Shown here: piece after piece, positions 23,701 to 31,964 of the stretch
How the letters are laid out: every line of letters begins with the position of its first letter
Numbering within the stretch: position 1 is the first letter of the stretch
Assembly: GCA_947247005.1 (NCBI GenBank)
Contig: OX365945.1
Span: 11,414,501 to 11,478,500 of the forward strand
Source of the DNA: Spisula solida
Lineage: Eukaryota > Mollusca > Bivalvia > Venerida > Mactridae
Reading direction: 5' to 3'
DNA: 64,000 nt
Notes under the pieces: generated by a model
What the model was told of the DNA's origin: nothing
What the model saw: the letters and a program-made list of their open reading frames with translations, nothing else
The model's database searches: none
Program-made: the position numbers and the translations under genes

Positions 23701-25732
23701 TTCAGACTGGCGAAGTGTGAAAAACACGATCAGACTTCGACCCGACTTCGAGATGAACAATAGATTTAAAGTGCAAATTGGTTAATCGGGACCAAAAAAT
23801 AATTCGACATAACGAAAAATTCGAGCCGAATTCGAGCCGAAACTTCGAGATGGGTCTCGAGATTTCATATAGACAAAGAAGGAGAAAAATCGGGACTTGA
23901 AAAAAACTTCGACATAACGGAAAATTCGATATAAGCGAGTTCGAGATAACGAGAGTTGACTGTATTTCCTGTTATGGGAAACAAAAAAAGTAGGTGTAAC
24001 TTTGGATTTTTGGGAAAACTGCATGATTTTAAACATATTGTCAATTGGGAAGGGGCCTGTCATTAATAGGCCTCTGTTATATAATCCCTGCATAATTCGA
24101 CACACAAATCAATTCTTAATATGATCTTTGCACTCAAATACATGTCTGAGACACAGTGTACTCAGAGGATGCTTGTTGATTTGTAAAATACATTTTAGTT
24201 GGTGAATATATTATATATATATATATATATATATGACATATACTCAGAGAGTCCAAATCCAGCCTATTTCCACTATTTAAAAAGAACCCTGACAGGTCAC
24301 AGTATATCAGACAGATGACTAAAGAAGAAACAGCTGATTGACTTGATTAAAACTAAACTCAACTGACTTTTTTTGTCACCTACTGACCTAGGTGGCATAC
24401 CTTTGTTTTATTTTTGAGGTGATGACATTACCAGTTGTTGAAAATGTATACACATCATTCATCACATACATGTGCAGTTTTTGTGCACATTCCTCCTATT
24501 ATAAATAACTATTTATGAAATTGCTTGAAGTAATAAAGATGTTATATCACAAAAAAACTTGCTGTCAACTCCTTCATTTTAATTGTGACAAGGTCCCTGT
24601 ACACACAGTTGCTACCAGCTGGATTACACATGCACTGGCAAGAGTTAACTAAAACAAGGCCCCCCACCCAGCGGAAGTGTGGGAATTTTTACTTTTGCTA
24701 TTTCAAACCCCAGGTAAAATACCTGTGCCCTCCTGATTCAAAGCACCTGCAAATTGCCACGCAAATTGACACAGGCCCTCAATGTGATTTTATGGTCCAG
24801 AAAAATATTACTCTAACTACAAGGTGACCAGTGATTTTTCTTGAACAAAATTCTACAGCCTGTGCCTTTAAAATTGGGAAGTTTAGCGCAATTTGGGATT
24901 ATTAAAAAATATGGTTTTGGTTAAAATTGTTCATAAATTGCTATTTTCTACTGATAATACTCTAGTCATATGTGACAACGACTATTGAAAATCCATTGTT
25001 TTGAATATAAAACAGCTAGTCTGTAGTTGCTTTGAAACCAGCGAGCACAAAAGGGGAAAAAATATGCATCTTTTTGGGAAAAAAATAAGATTTTTTGGGG
25101 AAAATGGAGGTTATTTTGCTAGGGGAAGGGGCCTGTATTCGGCCCCAAAAATAGCCAAAAAAATCACTCGTGACTAACATAATTCTCCGAGGGTAGGGAA
25201 TACAATCATGTCCACAAATCCATCATTTATTCACCGTTATTATCAATCTTGGTGTCAATCGTTAGAAGAATGATTGTTTTAAAGCCCCCCCCCCACACGC
25301 ACTTGCTGGGCAATGCAGGGACATCGGAAATATAAAAACTTGGGACAATCCCCCTGCCTGTCCCTGGAGTAGGGAGGACCATGGTTTCAATTGACTTGTG
25401 CATTAAGAGCACAGGGTTACTAGAGAGAAATACAACTGTACAAATCGCTATACACAAACAAGTCTGCCTTGTGTCTTTGCCAGGACTTAATCCGACATCA
25501 AGCGAAAACCAACAGAAGTGTAAACTGTTTTCCAGGTTCTTACCCGCGTCAAAGATCTAAATTGTATTTTTAGAAATTTGCCCGCGTAGACAGGACAAAT
25601 TATGTAGTTGGCCCTTTGTTTACTTAACAGTTTAATAAAAAATAAAATTACGAACCTTGAAAATAGAACAGATGCGGGTTTGACAGTTTCAGATTTTTGT
25701 ATCTGCACAATCCATATTGCCTGAAGACTCAT
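8600..25732 (-). CDS. AP5M1: AP-5 complex subunit mu-1, complete 13-exon gene
   Basis: This is the mu subunit of adaptor complex AP-5, which works with the SPG11/SPG15 proteins in late-endosome/lysosome sorting. Exons in transcript order are 25732-25656, 20331-20202, 19313-19212, 17665-17595, 16911-16839, 16423-16289, 15533-15453, 13781-13592, 13115-12994, 12451-12351, 11369-11156, 10429-10333 and 8709-8600. All junctions are GT-AG and every phase matches, giving 1,503 nt, or 500 residues plus stop (vertebrate AP5M1 is about 490). I recognise the family from colinear motifs: an N-terminal W-I start, KKATKIEGGDNVPLP, QSRDSC, LWPVVV, RPPLIQ, APFGTILD, QPAWKP, FRRVRFTPPLE, IPFGKRGPIT, VLVWNIGQRFP and KIVDYTMSGCCID. 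The C-terminal half is the mu homology domain. Intron 1 is 5.3 kb and repeat-laden. The start codon has a clean frame and aligns with the family N-terminus. Confidence 0.93.
9961..10246. repeat. 22-bp minisatellite, 13 copies, in AP5M1 intron 12
   Basis: The unit CATTATACCCCTCTTACAAC plus TC repeats about 13 times, with C/G and A/T variants. Because 22 is not a multiple of three, all three frames stay open and yield a spurious YTPL/IIPLL peptide. It is non-coding. Confidence 0.9.
10333..10429 (-). CDS. AP5M1: AP5M1 exon 12 (residues 433-464)
   Basis: It encodes LYFKIVDYTMSGCCID and SIQVSPNIKYKLNC. The acceptor is TTATGTTTCAG and the donor GTG|GTAAGT. A 22-bp minisatellite begins about 90 bp into the following intron. 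Confidence 0.93.
11156..11369 (-). CDS. AP5M1: AP5M1 exon 11 (residues 361-432)
   Basis: It encodes GPITILESS, VLVWNIGQRFP and the serine-rich strand before GQNGYAQ. The donor is CAG|GTAGGC. Confidence 0.93.
11540..11775. repeat. Interspersed repeat end with GGAC-type simple repeats
   Basis: Tracts of GGACGGAC and CAGACAGACAGA flank a unique core. The same arrangement of 'gacggacgg' tracts occurs at 14085-14125 and 41095-41125, so these are likely ends of related interspersed elements. Confidence 0.5.
12351..12451 (-). CDS. AP5M1: AP5M1 exon 10 (residues 328-360)
   Basis: It encodes VEDDRVKIKVHLRLSENVKN and ends FGK plus AG, joining to exon 11 as FGKRGPIT. The donor is AAG|GTAAGT. Confidence 0.92.
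12994..13115 (-). CDS. AP5M1: AP5M1 exon 9 (residues 287-327)
   Basis: It encodes FRRVRFTPPLEMITLCHYT, the motif comparable to the TPPLE-F-L-C-Y block of vertebrate AP5M1. The donor is TTT|GTAAGT. Confidence 0.92.
13592..13781 (-). CDS. AP5M1: AP5M1 exon 8 (residues 224-286)
   Basis: The acceptor is GTATTTCAG and the donor AAG|GTATAG. The exon encodes YDRENIEDVWDVYGTVSCKA and the following beta strands of the mu homology domain. Confidence 0.92.
13876..14170. repeat. Interspersed repeat, 'CAAGACTGCGTTCAATAAACG' family
   Basis: The 5' end recurs almost exactly at 16064-16090 ('caagactgcgttcaataaacgctt'). The copy here includes a (GGACGGAC)n tract and ends near 'cggggg cataaaaacg'. Confidence 0.5.
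15453..15533 (-). CDS. AP5M1: AP5M1 exon 7 (residues 197-223)
   Basis: Both ends are phase 0. The exon encodes QPAWKPVVHKGKNQ and begins the mu homology domain. The donor is CAG|GTAATG. Confidence 0.9.
16289..16423 (-). CDS. AP5M1: AP5M1 exon 6 (residues 152-196)
   Basis: Both ends are phase 0. The exon encodes VENRTSDIYAFLSQ and the family signature APFGTILD. The donor is AAG|GTTTCA, a weaker site than the others in the gene. Confidence 0.9.
16839..16911 (-). CDS. AP5M1: AP5M1 exon 5 (residues 127-151)
   Basis: The acceptor GATTTAG is the first of six tandem copies of the same splice site. The donor is GAG|GTATGT. The exon encodes HGVTLGFTLLCALGDFLRN followed by VPPSE. Confidence 0.85.
16897..17172. 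repeat. 48-bp tandem repeat built from the AP5M1 exon 5 acceptor
   Basis: Six copies with period 48 have matching points at 16901, 16949, 16997, 17045, 17093 and 17141. Read on the - strand, each unit contains GATTTAG|ACATGGAGTAA, which is the end of intron 4 plus the first bases of exon 5. The copy at 16911 leads into the true exon. The others carry GTAAGT instead of GTAACT and run into an in-frame TGA before the next copy. Confidence 0.92.
17595..17665 (-). CDS. AP5M1: AP5M1 exon 4 (residues 104-126)
   Basis: The acceptor is GTATTTCAG and the donor AAT|GTAAGT. The exon encodes TGLLLCCLPFVQQ through RPPLIQ and ends two bases into a codon. Confidence 0.88.
17735..18290. other. Gene-free intron 3 segment with repeat remnants
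   Basis: No exon is visible. The text 'tttatatagcacttta...agtgctgtacagtcac' near 17753-17812 resembles the conserved 3' domain of invertebrate SINEs, without a recognisable tRNA head. Confidence 0.35.
18290..18545. repeat. 'TTGACCTAGATTTTG' interspersed repeat
   Basis: It contains repeated 'gacctagttttt' and 'cccagatgacccaatatcaa' phrases shared with the long repeat at 40492-41176. It has no coding capacity. Confidence 0.55.
19004..19256. repeat. 66-bp tandem repeat built from the AP5M1 exon 3 donor
   Basis: Four copies with period 66 have donor edges at 19014, 19080, 19146 and the true 19212. On the - strand each unit holds the last ~50 bp of exon 3 (TATGAATTGAGTACCAG to GAACAG), its GT donor and a few intron bases. 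The extra donors read CAG|GTAGG. Read-through past the true donor meets TGA at the third codon. Confidence 0.92.
19212..19313 (-). CDS. AP5M1: AP5M1 exon 3 (residues 70-103)
   Basis: It is phase 0 at both ends and encodes FIQSRDSCKK through LWPVVVVEQ. The 3' part of the exon with its donor is tandemly copied three more times in the intron (see the 66-bp repeat). Confidence 0.9.
20202..20331 (-). CDS. AP5M1: AP5M1 exon 2 (residues 26-69)
   Basis: The acceptor is TATTTCAG at 20333-20332 and the donor AAG|GTATAT. The exon encodes the KKATKIEGGDNVPLP segment and the FAKSLMFELG helix. Confidence 0.9.
20576..20601. repeat. 26-bp perfect palindrome
   Basis: The sequence CTTAAGAACTGGC is followed directly by its exact reverse complement. 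Near-matching 'cataattaac' and 'ccataattaacc' flanks surround it, which suggests a tiny fold-back insertion in AP5M1 intron 1. Confidence 0.8.
20970..21503 (-). CDS. C2H2 zinc-finger exon, five fingers, nested in AP5M1 intron 1
   Basis: From 21428 the frame encodes five consecutive C-X2-C-X12-H-X3-H fingers joined by TGEKP-type linkers (CSVCGRSF, CDICGSAF, CDVCGSSF, CYVCKSAF, CDVCGTAF). A short tail follows, with stop TAA at 20972-20970. Classical fingers in tandem with such linkers bind DNA in the nucleus. No frameshift is present, so this may be a functional last exon. The frame stays open upstream through about 25 codons of the minisatellite to a stop at 21504, so the real start or acceptor lies at or inside the repeat edge (AATGCCAAG|CATATG is one candidate). 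AP5M1 exons 1 and 2 join without it, so it belongs to another transcript on the same strand, or is a pseudogene piece. Confidence 0.7.
   Translation of the reverse strand, partial: SPAKHCHLKPSTVISSQALSSNAKHMCSVCGRSFNQVYSLNTHMKIHTGEKPHKCDICGSAFITNGQLLKHKRVHTGEKPFKCDVCGSSFSQKNRLIAHTRIHTGEKPFKCYVCKSAFTFRDNWKEHRKVHTGERPYKCDVCGTAFAHNKDLKVHMKKHTPEKTHLSWISFLCSSCL
21430..22345. repeat. 20-bp minisatellite abutting the zinc-finger exon
   Basis: About 45 imperfect copies of AGATGACAGTGCTTGGCTGG occur, with shortened units such as 'agatgactgcttggctgg' and T/G variants. Because 20 is not a multiple of three, long spurious frames open on both strands. The repeat ends exactly where the zinc-finger coding starts, and the CCAAGCA at the exon edge is part of the unit. 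Confidence 0.92.
22701..22904 (-). CDS. Possible upstream exon (unrecognised)
   Basis: An open frame from ATG at 22881-22879 (MRFCRTMLKVLIGYNVDGVG...) runs to a good donor TTG|GTACGT at 22701 in phase 0. Its composition looks protein-like (IRETCDVTSMIFETAQMILP) but I recognise no domain. It lies on the same strand as the zinc-finger exon, and the candidate acceptor at 22367 leads to stops in every frame, so a link between the two is unproven. Confidence 0.35.
23231..23347 (+). CDS. Possible first exon of a small membrane protein, interrupted by a MITE
   Basis: A start codon with good context (AAAATGGA) opens METADNYRSVRNALWYM, followed by a hydrophobic span LFLFILGSGLCLSTLG. The frame then runs straight into the inverted-repeat element at 23350. 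Leaving the element out, the same frame stays open to TGA at about 24121. I do not recognise the family. It could be a real exon with an intron boundary near the insertion, or a relic. Confidence 0.35.
23350..23962. mobile_element. Pogo-type MITE, 613 bp, TA target duplication
   Basis: Inverted ends start CAGTCAACTCTCGTTATCTC at 23350 and, on the opposite strand, CAGTCAACTCTCGTTATCTC at 23962, flanked by TA (23348-23349, 23963-23964). CAGT...A.CT.GTTAT ends with TA duplication are typical of pogo/Tigger-like elements. There is no transposase frame, and the sub-terminal sequence is rich in 'cgacataacg' words. Confidence 0.85.
24207..24234. repeat. (TA)n microsatellite
   Basis: A run of alternating T and A about 28 bp long. 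Confidence 0.9.
24655..25395. repeat. Diverged relative of the 47689-47921 inverted-repeat family
   Basis: Phrases such as 'gtgggaatttttactttt', 'tttcaaaccccaggtaaaat', 'gggacatcggaaa' and the end 'ccatggtttcaattgac' parallel the shorter element at 47689-47921. The copy here appears expanded or internally interrupted. Confidence 0.5.
25656..25732 (-). CDS. AP5M1: AP5M1 exon 1 (residues 1-25, split codon 26)
   Basis: The exon starts at ATG 25732-25730 and reads MSLQAIWIVQI..., ending FS plus AG, with donor AAG|GTTCGT. The split AG/A codon gives Arg and joins seamlessly to exon 2 (FSR-LYQTF), the same spacing as in vertebrate AP5M1. Confidence 0.85.
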
Positions 25733-26022
25733 TATTAACGATTACTTCATCACTCGTTCGTTTTAAGTAGTAAGTTTTTTGGTTAAAATATATAATCTCA
25801 ATCTCTCAACCATATCCTCCGAAAATTCCGGAAGTGAAAATACGGAAGTGTTGCCGAAAATGGCGGGAATCTTGGCAATCAAGTGTAAAACGCGGACCTC
25901 GAGCTAAAATTTACGGAACACAAGGAACCCTAAATTTTATTATTAAAAAAATATGTAGACCTTTTGATAATTCATCACTATGTTGTTTGCACTGTATGCC
26001 CGAAATGGGCTGAGATTTCAAG
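25733..26022. promoter_or_regulatory. Probable bidirectional promoter between AP5M1 and a divergent gene
   Basis: The 290 bp between the AP5M1 start codon (- strand) and the ATG at 26023 (+ strand) contain several CpGs ('ccgaaaattccggaagtgaaaatacggaagtgttg'). Two CCGGAAGT/ACGGAAGT motifs resemble ETS-family sites, which are common in housekeeping promoters. There is no TATA box. The function is inferred from layout. Confidence 0.45.
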
Positions 26023-26047
26023 ATGGCGAACGAGAAGCGCGAGCAAA
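26023..26047 (+). CDS. Possible first coding exon of a divergent gene (MANEKREQ...)
   Basis: ATGGCGAACGAGAAGCGCGA in strong start context (CAAGATGGCG) is followed by A|GTAAGT, a good donor. It would encode MANEKREQ with a phase-1 end. Codon content is G/C-rich against an A/T-rich background. I cannot find a convincing second exon downstream before the glutamate-receptor gene, so the product is unknown. Confidence 0.4.
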
Positions 26048-27452
26048 GTAAGTGGGTTTTGTTTTCGACCAAATATTTTTAAATACAGTCGTTCAGGCAG
26101 TTCCGAATCTTAGACAGTTCCGGATCAGTTCAGTTTTTCCAATAACATGTGAACCAATGTTTTTTTGCATTTTATATTTGTAGTCACTAAGAGAAATAAA
26201 TACACCAAATATTTTGTTTTAAAGACGGGTTTTAAAAAAAATGTGGTTCATTTTGTAAATTTTGCTGATCGGAACTGACCGAACACATTTGCAAAATATT
26301 TTTTTTAATTATGCACTATTTTTCGGGTTTTCTCTTGTCAGTCTGTTAGGATTTGGTTACAAAACAAATGTCAACCTAAATTTTGATTAAAACTAAAGTA
26401 GTTTTAGTTTTATCTTAAAATGATTCTGAATACCCTGAGATGATCCTAAACTATCTAAATAGGGGGGCTCACAAATTGTTGTAAAACGAAATATTTGCTT
26501 TCCGCATTAAAGTAATCTTTGGTGACAAGAAAGTGGAAGGATTTCCCATTCTCAGTACACAAAGAATTTGAAAGAAAAAGAAAAATTTGAAAAATTATGA
26601 CCAAATGTGTTCTTAGTGATCCTAAACTGCCTTAACGTATGTAGATCTATGACATTCCTATGTACATGTAGTAGATTTACCTTACCTTACCTTATGTTAT
26701 CTATGGGCGTAGGAGAAGGGGGGGGGGGGCAGGACAAGGGGGGCCAACATATCGTTTGCCCCCCCCCCCCCCCAATAATTCAGACCATATTCATAATTTT
26801 CCGCCTAAAATAGTCTTGTAATAGGTAATTTGCCTTTTATTCTTTTGAAAGTATAAAATGTGAATTTTCGTGCTCGCTTCGCTCGCAAAATTATTTAATG
26901 TATGAAATATGTTATCATGTAGCTGTTGAGAGAGCTACAAGAACTATTGAAAGACATTGTTACATGAAGTTTGCCCCAGCTCCTAAATTGCTATTAAATG
27001 TTGTCATTTCTATTTTAAATTATCCCGTACTAAACCCTTAGATTCCTAGAATTCGGGCAGCATCTGTGCAATAATTAAAACTATTTACACAATAAGAACT
27101 TAATTTTGCTTGATCTTGTAACAATACATGTCTTGTAAAATACCAAACAATTATCACAGAACGTACAGAATTCACCAGATTGATTCATTGTTTTAAAAAT
27201 TTTCACGGGGGAGCATGCCCCCGGACCCCCCTACTTACAATACTTCTTTATGATAAGCTTTATTTTTACCCGGTATTTTGACAAGCAAACAACTAAGTAG
27301 ATATACCTTACCTTAGTAATGATATACACAAACATTCACTATAAGCCATTAACACTAAATGTGACCCCCATCTCTCTCAAAAAAAAATTCGCACCCTCCC
27401 AAACGTTTGCCCCCTCCCAATGTTGAAGACGCTCCTACGCCCATGTTTACAA
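26048..27452. other. Gene-free stretch
   Basis: A/T-rich sequence with a G-run and C-run pair at 26715-26775 flanking 'aggacaagg', and a separate fragment at 27215-27235 ('agcatgcccccggacccccc'). No exon is recognisable. If the exon at 26023 is real, this is its intron. Confidence 0.4.
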
Positions 27453-27951
27453 TGTATCGGCAAAACGCAACGGCTCCGGTTTAACGACGCGGGTTCGGCT
27501 AACGTAGCGAAAATGATCCGGCTAAAAATGGTGGATATCAACAATAAAACGCTGGTGAGTGTAACATTTTTGCGTATTTTGTATGGTTATTCTTGAATTC
27601 TGAAGACAGGAATACTCTTACGGAATGCCCATGTTTGTCCTGCATGCTCGTAGCTACTTGATTTTGTCTTGCATCAATGCATATGCACGTAATGCACGTT
27701 GAAAGTTATGATTCAATCGTAAACAATGCAAAACAGACAAGAAATGCGGACATTTTAAACAAATTAGACAAAGTAAGAGCTTACCCAGTCTTAACTATGT
27801 ACTTACATGTATTGTAGGGTAACATTTCTTTCCCAGATACTCATCTTTTATTAATAATGTATTTATATAGGCCAAAATGTAACGTTTTCAAAGTTAAACG
27901 AATCATGGTCCGGTTGTCGATAGAACGCAAATGGTCCGGTTCGCTTTTTAC
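27453..27951 (+). repeat. Left arm of a 499-bp inverted duplication
   Basis: The 499 bp from TGTATCGGCAAAACGCAACG onward match 31292-30794 on the other strand almost base for base (examples of differences: 'gcatcaatgc' against 'gcaccaatgc', 'cccatgtttg' against 'cccacgtttg'). The arms are equal in length, so essentially gap-free. Near its start lies a first-exon-like sequence: AAAATGGTGGATATCAACAA, reading MVDINNKTL, then CTG|GTGAGT, a consensus donor. Confidence 0.85.
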
Positions 27952-28079
27952 AATTATATTTGCATCGGCATTATGTACAGATATGGACATTAATATTTTA
28001 GCAATGTTTGAAATACACGTACATCACTTCATTTCTCACGTAGTAAGACTATTTTGAACTAAACGTCTTCTCAAAGGAC

Positions 28080-28517
28080 TTAGCTCAATGGTAACACACT
28101 GGACTGTCTATCCAGAGGTCGTGGGTTCAATCCCCGGCATTTGAACTTGACATTTCTGAACTTCTATTCGTAGTAATTTCCCGCTATATCGGACCATATT
28201 GACTGCACATTATCTGGTGAAATATGCCAGTAAGCTGTGTATCGGTGCTATACACCGGACACCAGACTGTCTGTTCGAAATAAGAGCCAGACGCATGTCT
28301 GCTGCACCGGACATGCCTGTATCTGATGTCTCTCTCTCTCCCTTCGGGTGCCTTCTCTCAGTCTGTCCCTCAGGTCCGATCATGCTGTATCTGCACCGGT
28401 AGGCCCCGGGATGCACCTGCACCCTAGTGACTGCAACACTCTATGTGAAGCGCCTTTGTACGTGCGTTCGCATAAAAAGGGCGCACTATAAATCTACTAT
28501 ATTTATTTATTTTATTT
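28080..28517 (+). mobile_element. tRNA-derived SINE with target-site duplication
   Basis: The tRNA-like head has A box TTAGCTCAATGGTAACAC, an anticodon arm CTGGA-CTGTCTA-TCCAG (GTC, so Asp-like) and B box GGGTTCAATCCC. A body of about 300 bp follows, then a conserved-looking 3' domain ('gaagcgcctttgtacgtg ... aaagggcgcactataaat') and an A/T tail. AAAGGAC occurs on both sides (28073-28079, 28518-28524), as expected for target-primed insertion. There is no protein; the open frames inside it (28199-28422) are chance. Confidence 0.85.
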
Positions 28518-28524
28518 AAAGGAC

Positions 28525-30100
28525 ACCTATTGACATTTTTACGAGATATTGAGCTAAATTAAATGCTCTATCTGTTTTTGTTTATATTTTGTAGGGATCG
28601 CAGCTTCGGCTAGTGTAATAGAAGAATGACGAAACCACACAGAAAGACTGGAACAGTGAACAGGAATTTGGATGAAGCCCCCTGTGGAAAAAAATATTTT
28701 AAATGTGATGAATCCAAAATTGACCCGCTAGTTAAAACGAGCAGGATATCAACTTAGAAATCACGTGCAAAGTGCATTTACTGTATGGATACTACTAGTT
28801 AACATAAAGTTGGAATATGCATATTATTTATTTTGCATTTCTTGCTTCAGTTGTTAAATACTATACATCAGAATCACAGTAAAATAAACACTTCTCCACT
28901 GAAGATAAAATATAATAACATACTAGTATGTTAACACACGGTACATGTTTGTAATTCCTGCTAAAATATCGTTTCGACACAAGAACGTTTGTCTAATACA
29001 AAGGGTCCCCATATAGAAAGAAGGTTGCGCAGCTGTCATGTTTAGGACCCATGGCGGTAATCATTAAGCGGCATCCATATAGCCGAGACAACCATATATA
29101 CCGTAGGTTACGGTAATTTCCGTAACACCGCCTACAACTGTCAGAGGGTATAATTCCATTATACGTGCGGATCAAGTACAATGGTGATATAACAAAACTA
29201 TTCGACTTAAATGAGATTGCCTGAGCCTTTCAAACCTTCATTTAAAACGTTCCCGAAGTTCCTATATTTCAGCAACTTTAACAAACAAAATATCCAATGC
29301 ATTCATAGTATTCTTCAAGAGTTATGAATGAATATAATTTGCTAACCGTCGCCACAATAAGTCGTAGTGCAATGCAATGTTTTTCCCCATGTATGTTTAG
29401 TAGAGAAAATCTACTATAGGGAAACAACCACACCCCAAGGAATTAGACAGGACTATCTGCACATGGGAGGGAAATTGACAACCAATTTCCAAAATTCAAT
29501 AAATCCAAGTATAATTCGGACCGTATAATTCTCATATATAACCCCCCCCCCCCCTTATAAGTAATAACATTGACAAGTGGATAGAGCGCTATACTCATAA
29601 AATAATAAAAATAAGGGACATAAACAACAATAAAAACAAGACCAAGTTTAGTGTGATGGGGTTTTAATAGGTGTATATGTTACATACATATTAATTGACT
29701 GTTGATAATGTATTTATATGTTTATGTAATTATTTTTCCTGTACATTTTGTATCTTTGTTTACTCATCGGCATAATGCCCAATGTATTTCAAATAAACTG
29801 TAAACTGTTAATGTTCGATTTGTGCATTATTCTTTTCAATAATCTGAATATATAATATGTTCTGGGTGTGATTGTTTACCAGACACGTTTAGCCCAGGAA
29901 AAATGTGGTCATACAGTTGTGTTGGTGTCCGGAATATTAATTGGCATGGATAGCACCTATTCTGGGGTTGAGCATCAAGAGTGTCTTCAAATTCGATCAA
30001 AGAATAAAGTACCTACGATTGTTTTTTAGATTTTTACTTGCGTTCCTAGCCAACAATCACGTCACATACCACGTGGAATGTCTACTTTGATGATGATGAA
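28525..30100. other. Gene-free spacer of the inverted duplication
   Basis: It contains a good-looking acceptor at 28590-28594 (TTATATTTTGTAG) followed by a 43-codon frame (28626-28757), a C-run at 29541-29553 and A/T-rich sequence. No domain is recognised. It could include the terminal exon of a non-coding transcript. Confidence 0.35.
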
Positions 30101-30109
30101 CTAGTTACC

Positions 30110-30330
30110 CACAATAGCAGTGTAGCAATACAATGTAACTTTAACATCACCAACTGCTACCAATCCAAGACGCACTTTGTTTCGCTTCGGAAGCAAAAAT
30201 AGCGGTATTTTATTTATATACCAGTTTCTATGAAACATTCGCAAGTCCGAGGGAAAAGGAACATTTCCTTGAAAAGGAGCATCCCTATCAGCAGCTGGGT
30301 CGTTTTCTCTAGCACCCTGTGAAACATTGG
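30110..30330. repeat. Repeat end of the 'TGTAGCAATACAA' family
   Basis: 'gtgtagcaatacaatgtaact ... ccaatccaagacgca...gtttcgcttcgg' matches the left end of the element at 34310-34753. The open frames on the - strand here (30101-30376) fall inside this repeat. Confidence 0.5.
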
Positions 30331-30629
30331 AAAGGAAGACGACTTTGCGGTAAAACTTTTGCCACACTGGGTACATTAATGTCTTTCAAAATGTTGTCCA
30401 CGACTTTGTCTTTGCCTAGACATGGTCGAAATAAATATGAATGTCTTTGCACATAGGTCACATTGGAACCTTGTTTTTTTCCTGAAAATAAATAAAAAGA
30501 AGAATCAGTTGATTGGTTGTACATACACGTTCATATCGATGTCTGCATGTCAAAAAATCTTGACACATCTAGACAAATATTCAAGTCAACTTTAAAGATT
30601 CATCTATGACAATCTATCCTTCATCTATA

Positions 30630-30670
30630 AATGTGCAACCAGACCGGGGCTCGAACCCATAAGTCAGCAG
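30630..30670 (-). repeat. tRNA-like B-box fragment
   Basis: The - strand reads GGGTTCGAGCCCCGG, a pol III B-box-like stretch without a complete cloverleaf. It is a probable SINE remnant. Confidence 0.3.
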
Positions 30671-30793
30671 TAAGTGCAATATGAGAGGGCATGTAAATTA
30701 TTCAGTTATACACAAGCAACAAAAAGTAGAAAATGATGTTAAAATTAGTCAGAGTAATACAAGAAAATGACATTGCAATAGTTGTTATGGCGA

Positions 30794-31292
30794 GTAAAAC
30801 ACGAGCCGGACCATTTGCGTTCTATCGACAACCGGACCATCATTCGTTCAACTTTGAAAACGTTACATTTTGGCCTATATAAATACATTATTAATAAAAG
30901 ATGAGTATCTGGGAAAGAAATGTAACCCTACAATACATGCAAGTACATAGTTTAGACTCGGTAAGCTCTTACTTTGTCTAATTTGTCTAAAATGTCCGCA
31001 TTTCTTGTCTGTTTTGCATTGTTTACGATTGAATCATAACTTTCAACGTGCATTACGTGCATATGCATTGGTGCAAGACAAAATCAAGTAGCTACGAGCA
31101 TGCAGGACAAACGTGGGCATTCCGTAAGAGTATTCCTGTCTTCAGAATTCAAGAATAACCATACAAAATACGCAAAAATGTTACACTCACCAGCGTTTTA
31201 TTGTTGATATCCACCATTTTTAGCCGGATCATTTTCGCTACGTTAGCCGAACCCGCGTCGTTAAACCGGAGCCGTTGCGTTTTGCCGATACA
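30794..31292 (-). repeat. Right arm of the 499-bp inverted duplication
   Basis: This is the mirror copy of 27453-27951, including the MVDINNKTL-like start and its GTGAGT donor, here on the - strand. The two copies therefore point toward each other across a 2.84-kb spacer. Confidence 0.85.
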
Positions 31293-31964
31293 GTGTGATG
31301 TTATCATATGTAGATTTTGCACACAGTACTGACTGGTGCTCTCTATGCAGTTCTTCGTTAGTATGATCACGAACGTGCGTGGTATGATACACAATACGTT
31401 TAACTTCCGGTGATAGTTTGTAATTACCAGTAGTTATCTAGCCTACTTTTTTCGAACTGATGTATATGCTCCTGTCAGGTGAACTCGAAGTGTGTTCAAT
31501 AGGCGTACAAGTCAAATAGTTCCTGCGAGCAAATGATGTACCAACTTCATTTGACAGAGAATTGACAGGATCCTCGACCTTCTATCTGCATAATTCAACA
31601 ACAGCTGATGTGTATACAATTAAGCATGAAAATCTCAAAATTGTGAAAAAAATAAGCGTGATAGGCAGGTAGCTTTCAAATTTGGAAAACTATATGCACG
31701 ATAATTTGACATACGCAATTTATCAACAAATTGTTAAATAAGTTAATTTATAACAAACCAATTTTCAAGACACATAATTGCATATTATGACTCCCTTGTT
31801 CCATATTATATTTATATTCTTATAAATAAAACCTCGTATCAGTCCATTAAAGGTATTATCATAAGACATGTTTTCAGTGTTCAACAATATCAAAGATCAT
31901 AAACCAATTCCGATAATTCCATGACAATAGACATTTAGAATTTTAAGTCTCTGAATTCACCATA

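Noticed and set aside
28626..28757. 43-codon frame MTKPHRKTGTVNR... after a good acceptor at 28594
   Set aside because: Short, with no homology I recognise. The frame has a stop between the acceptor and the ATG, so it cannot continue from an upstream exon.
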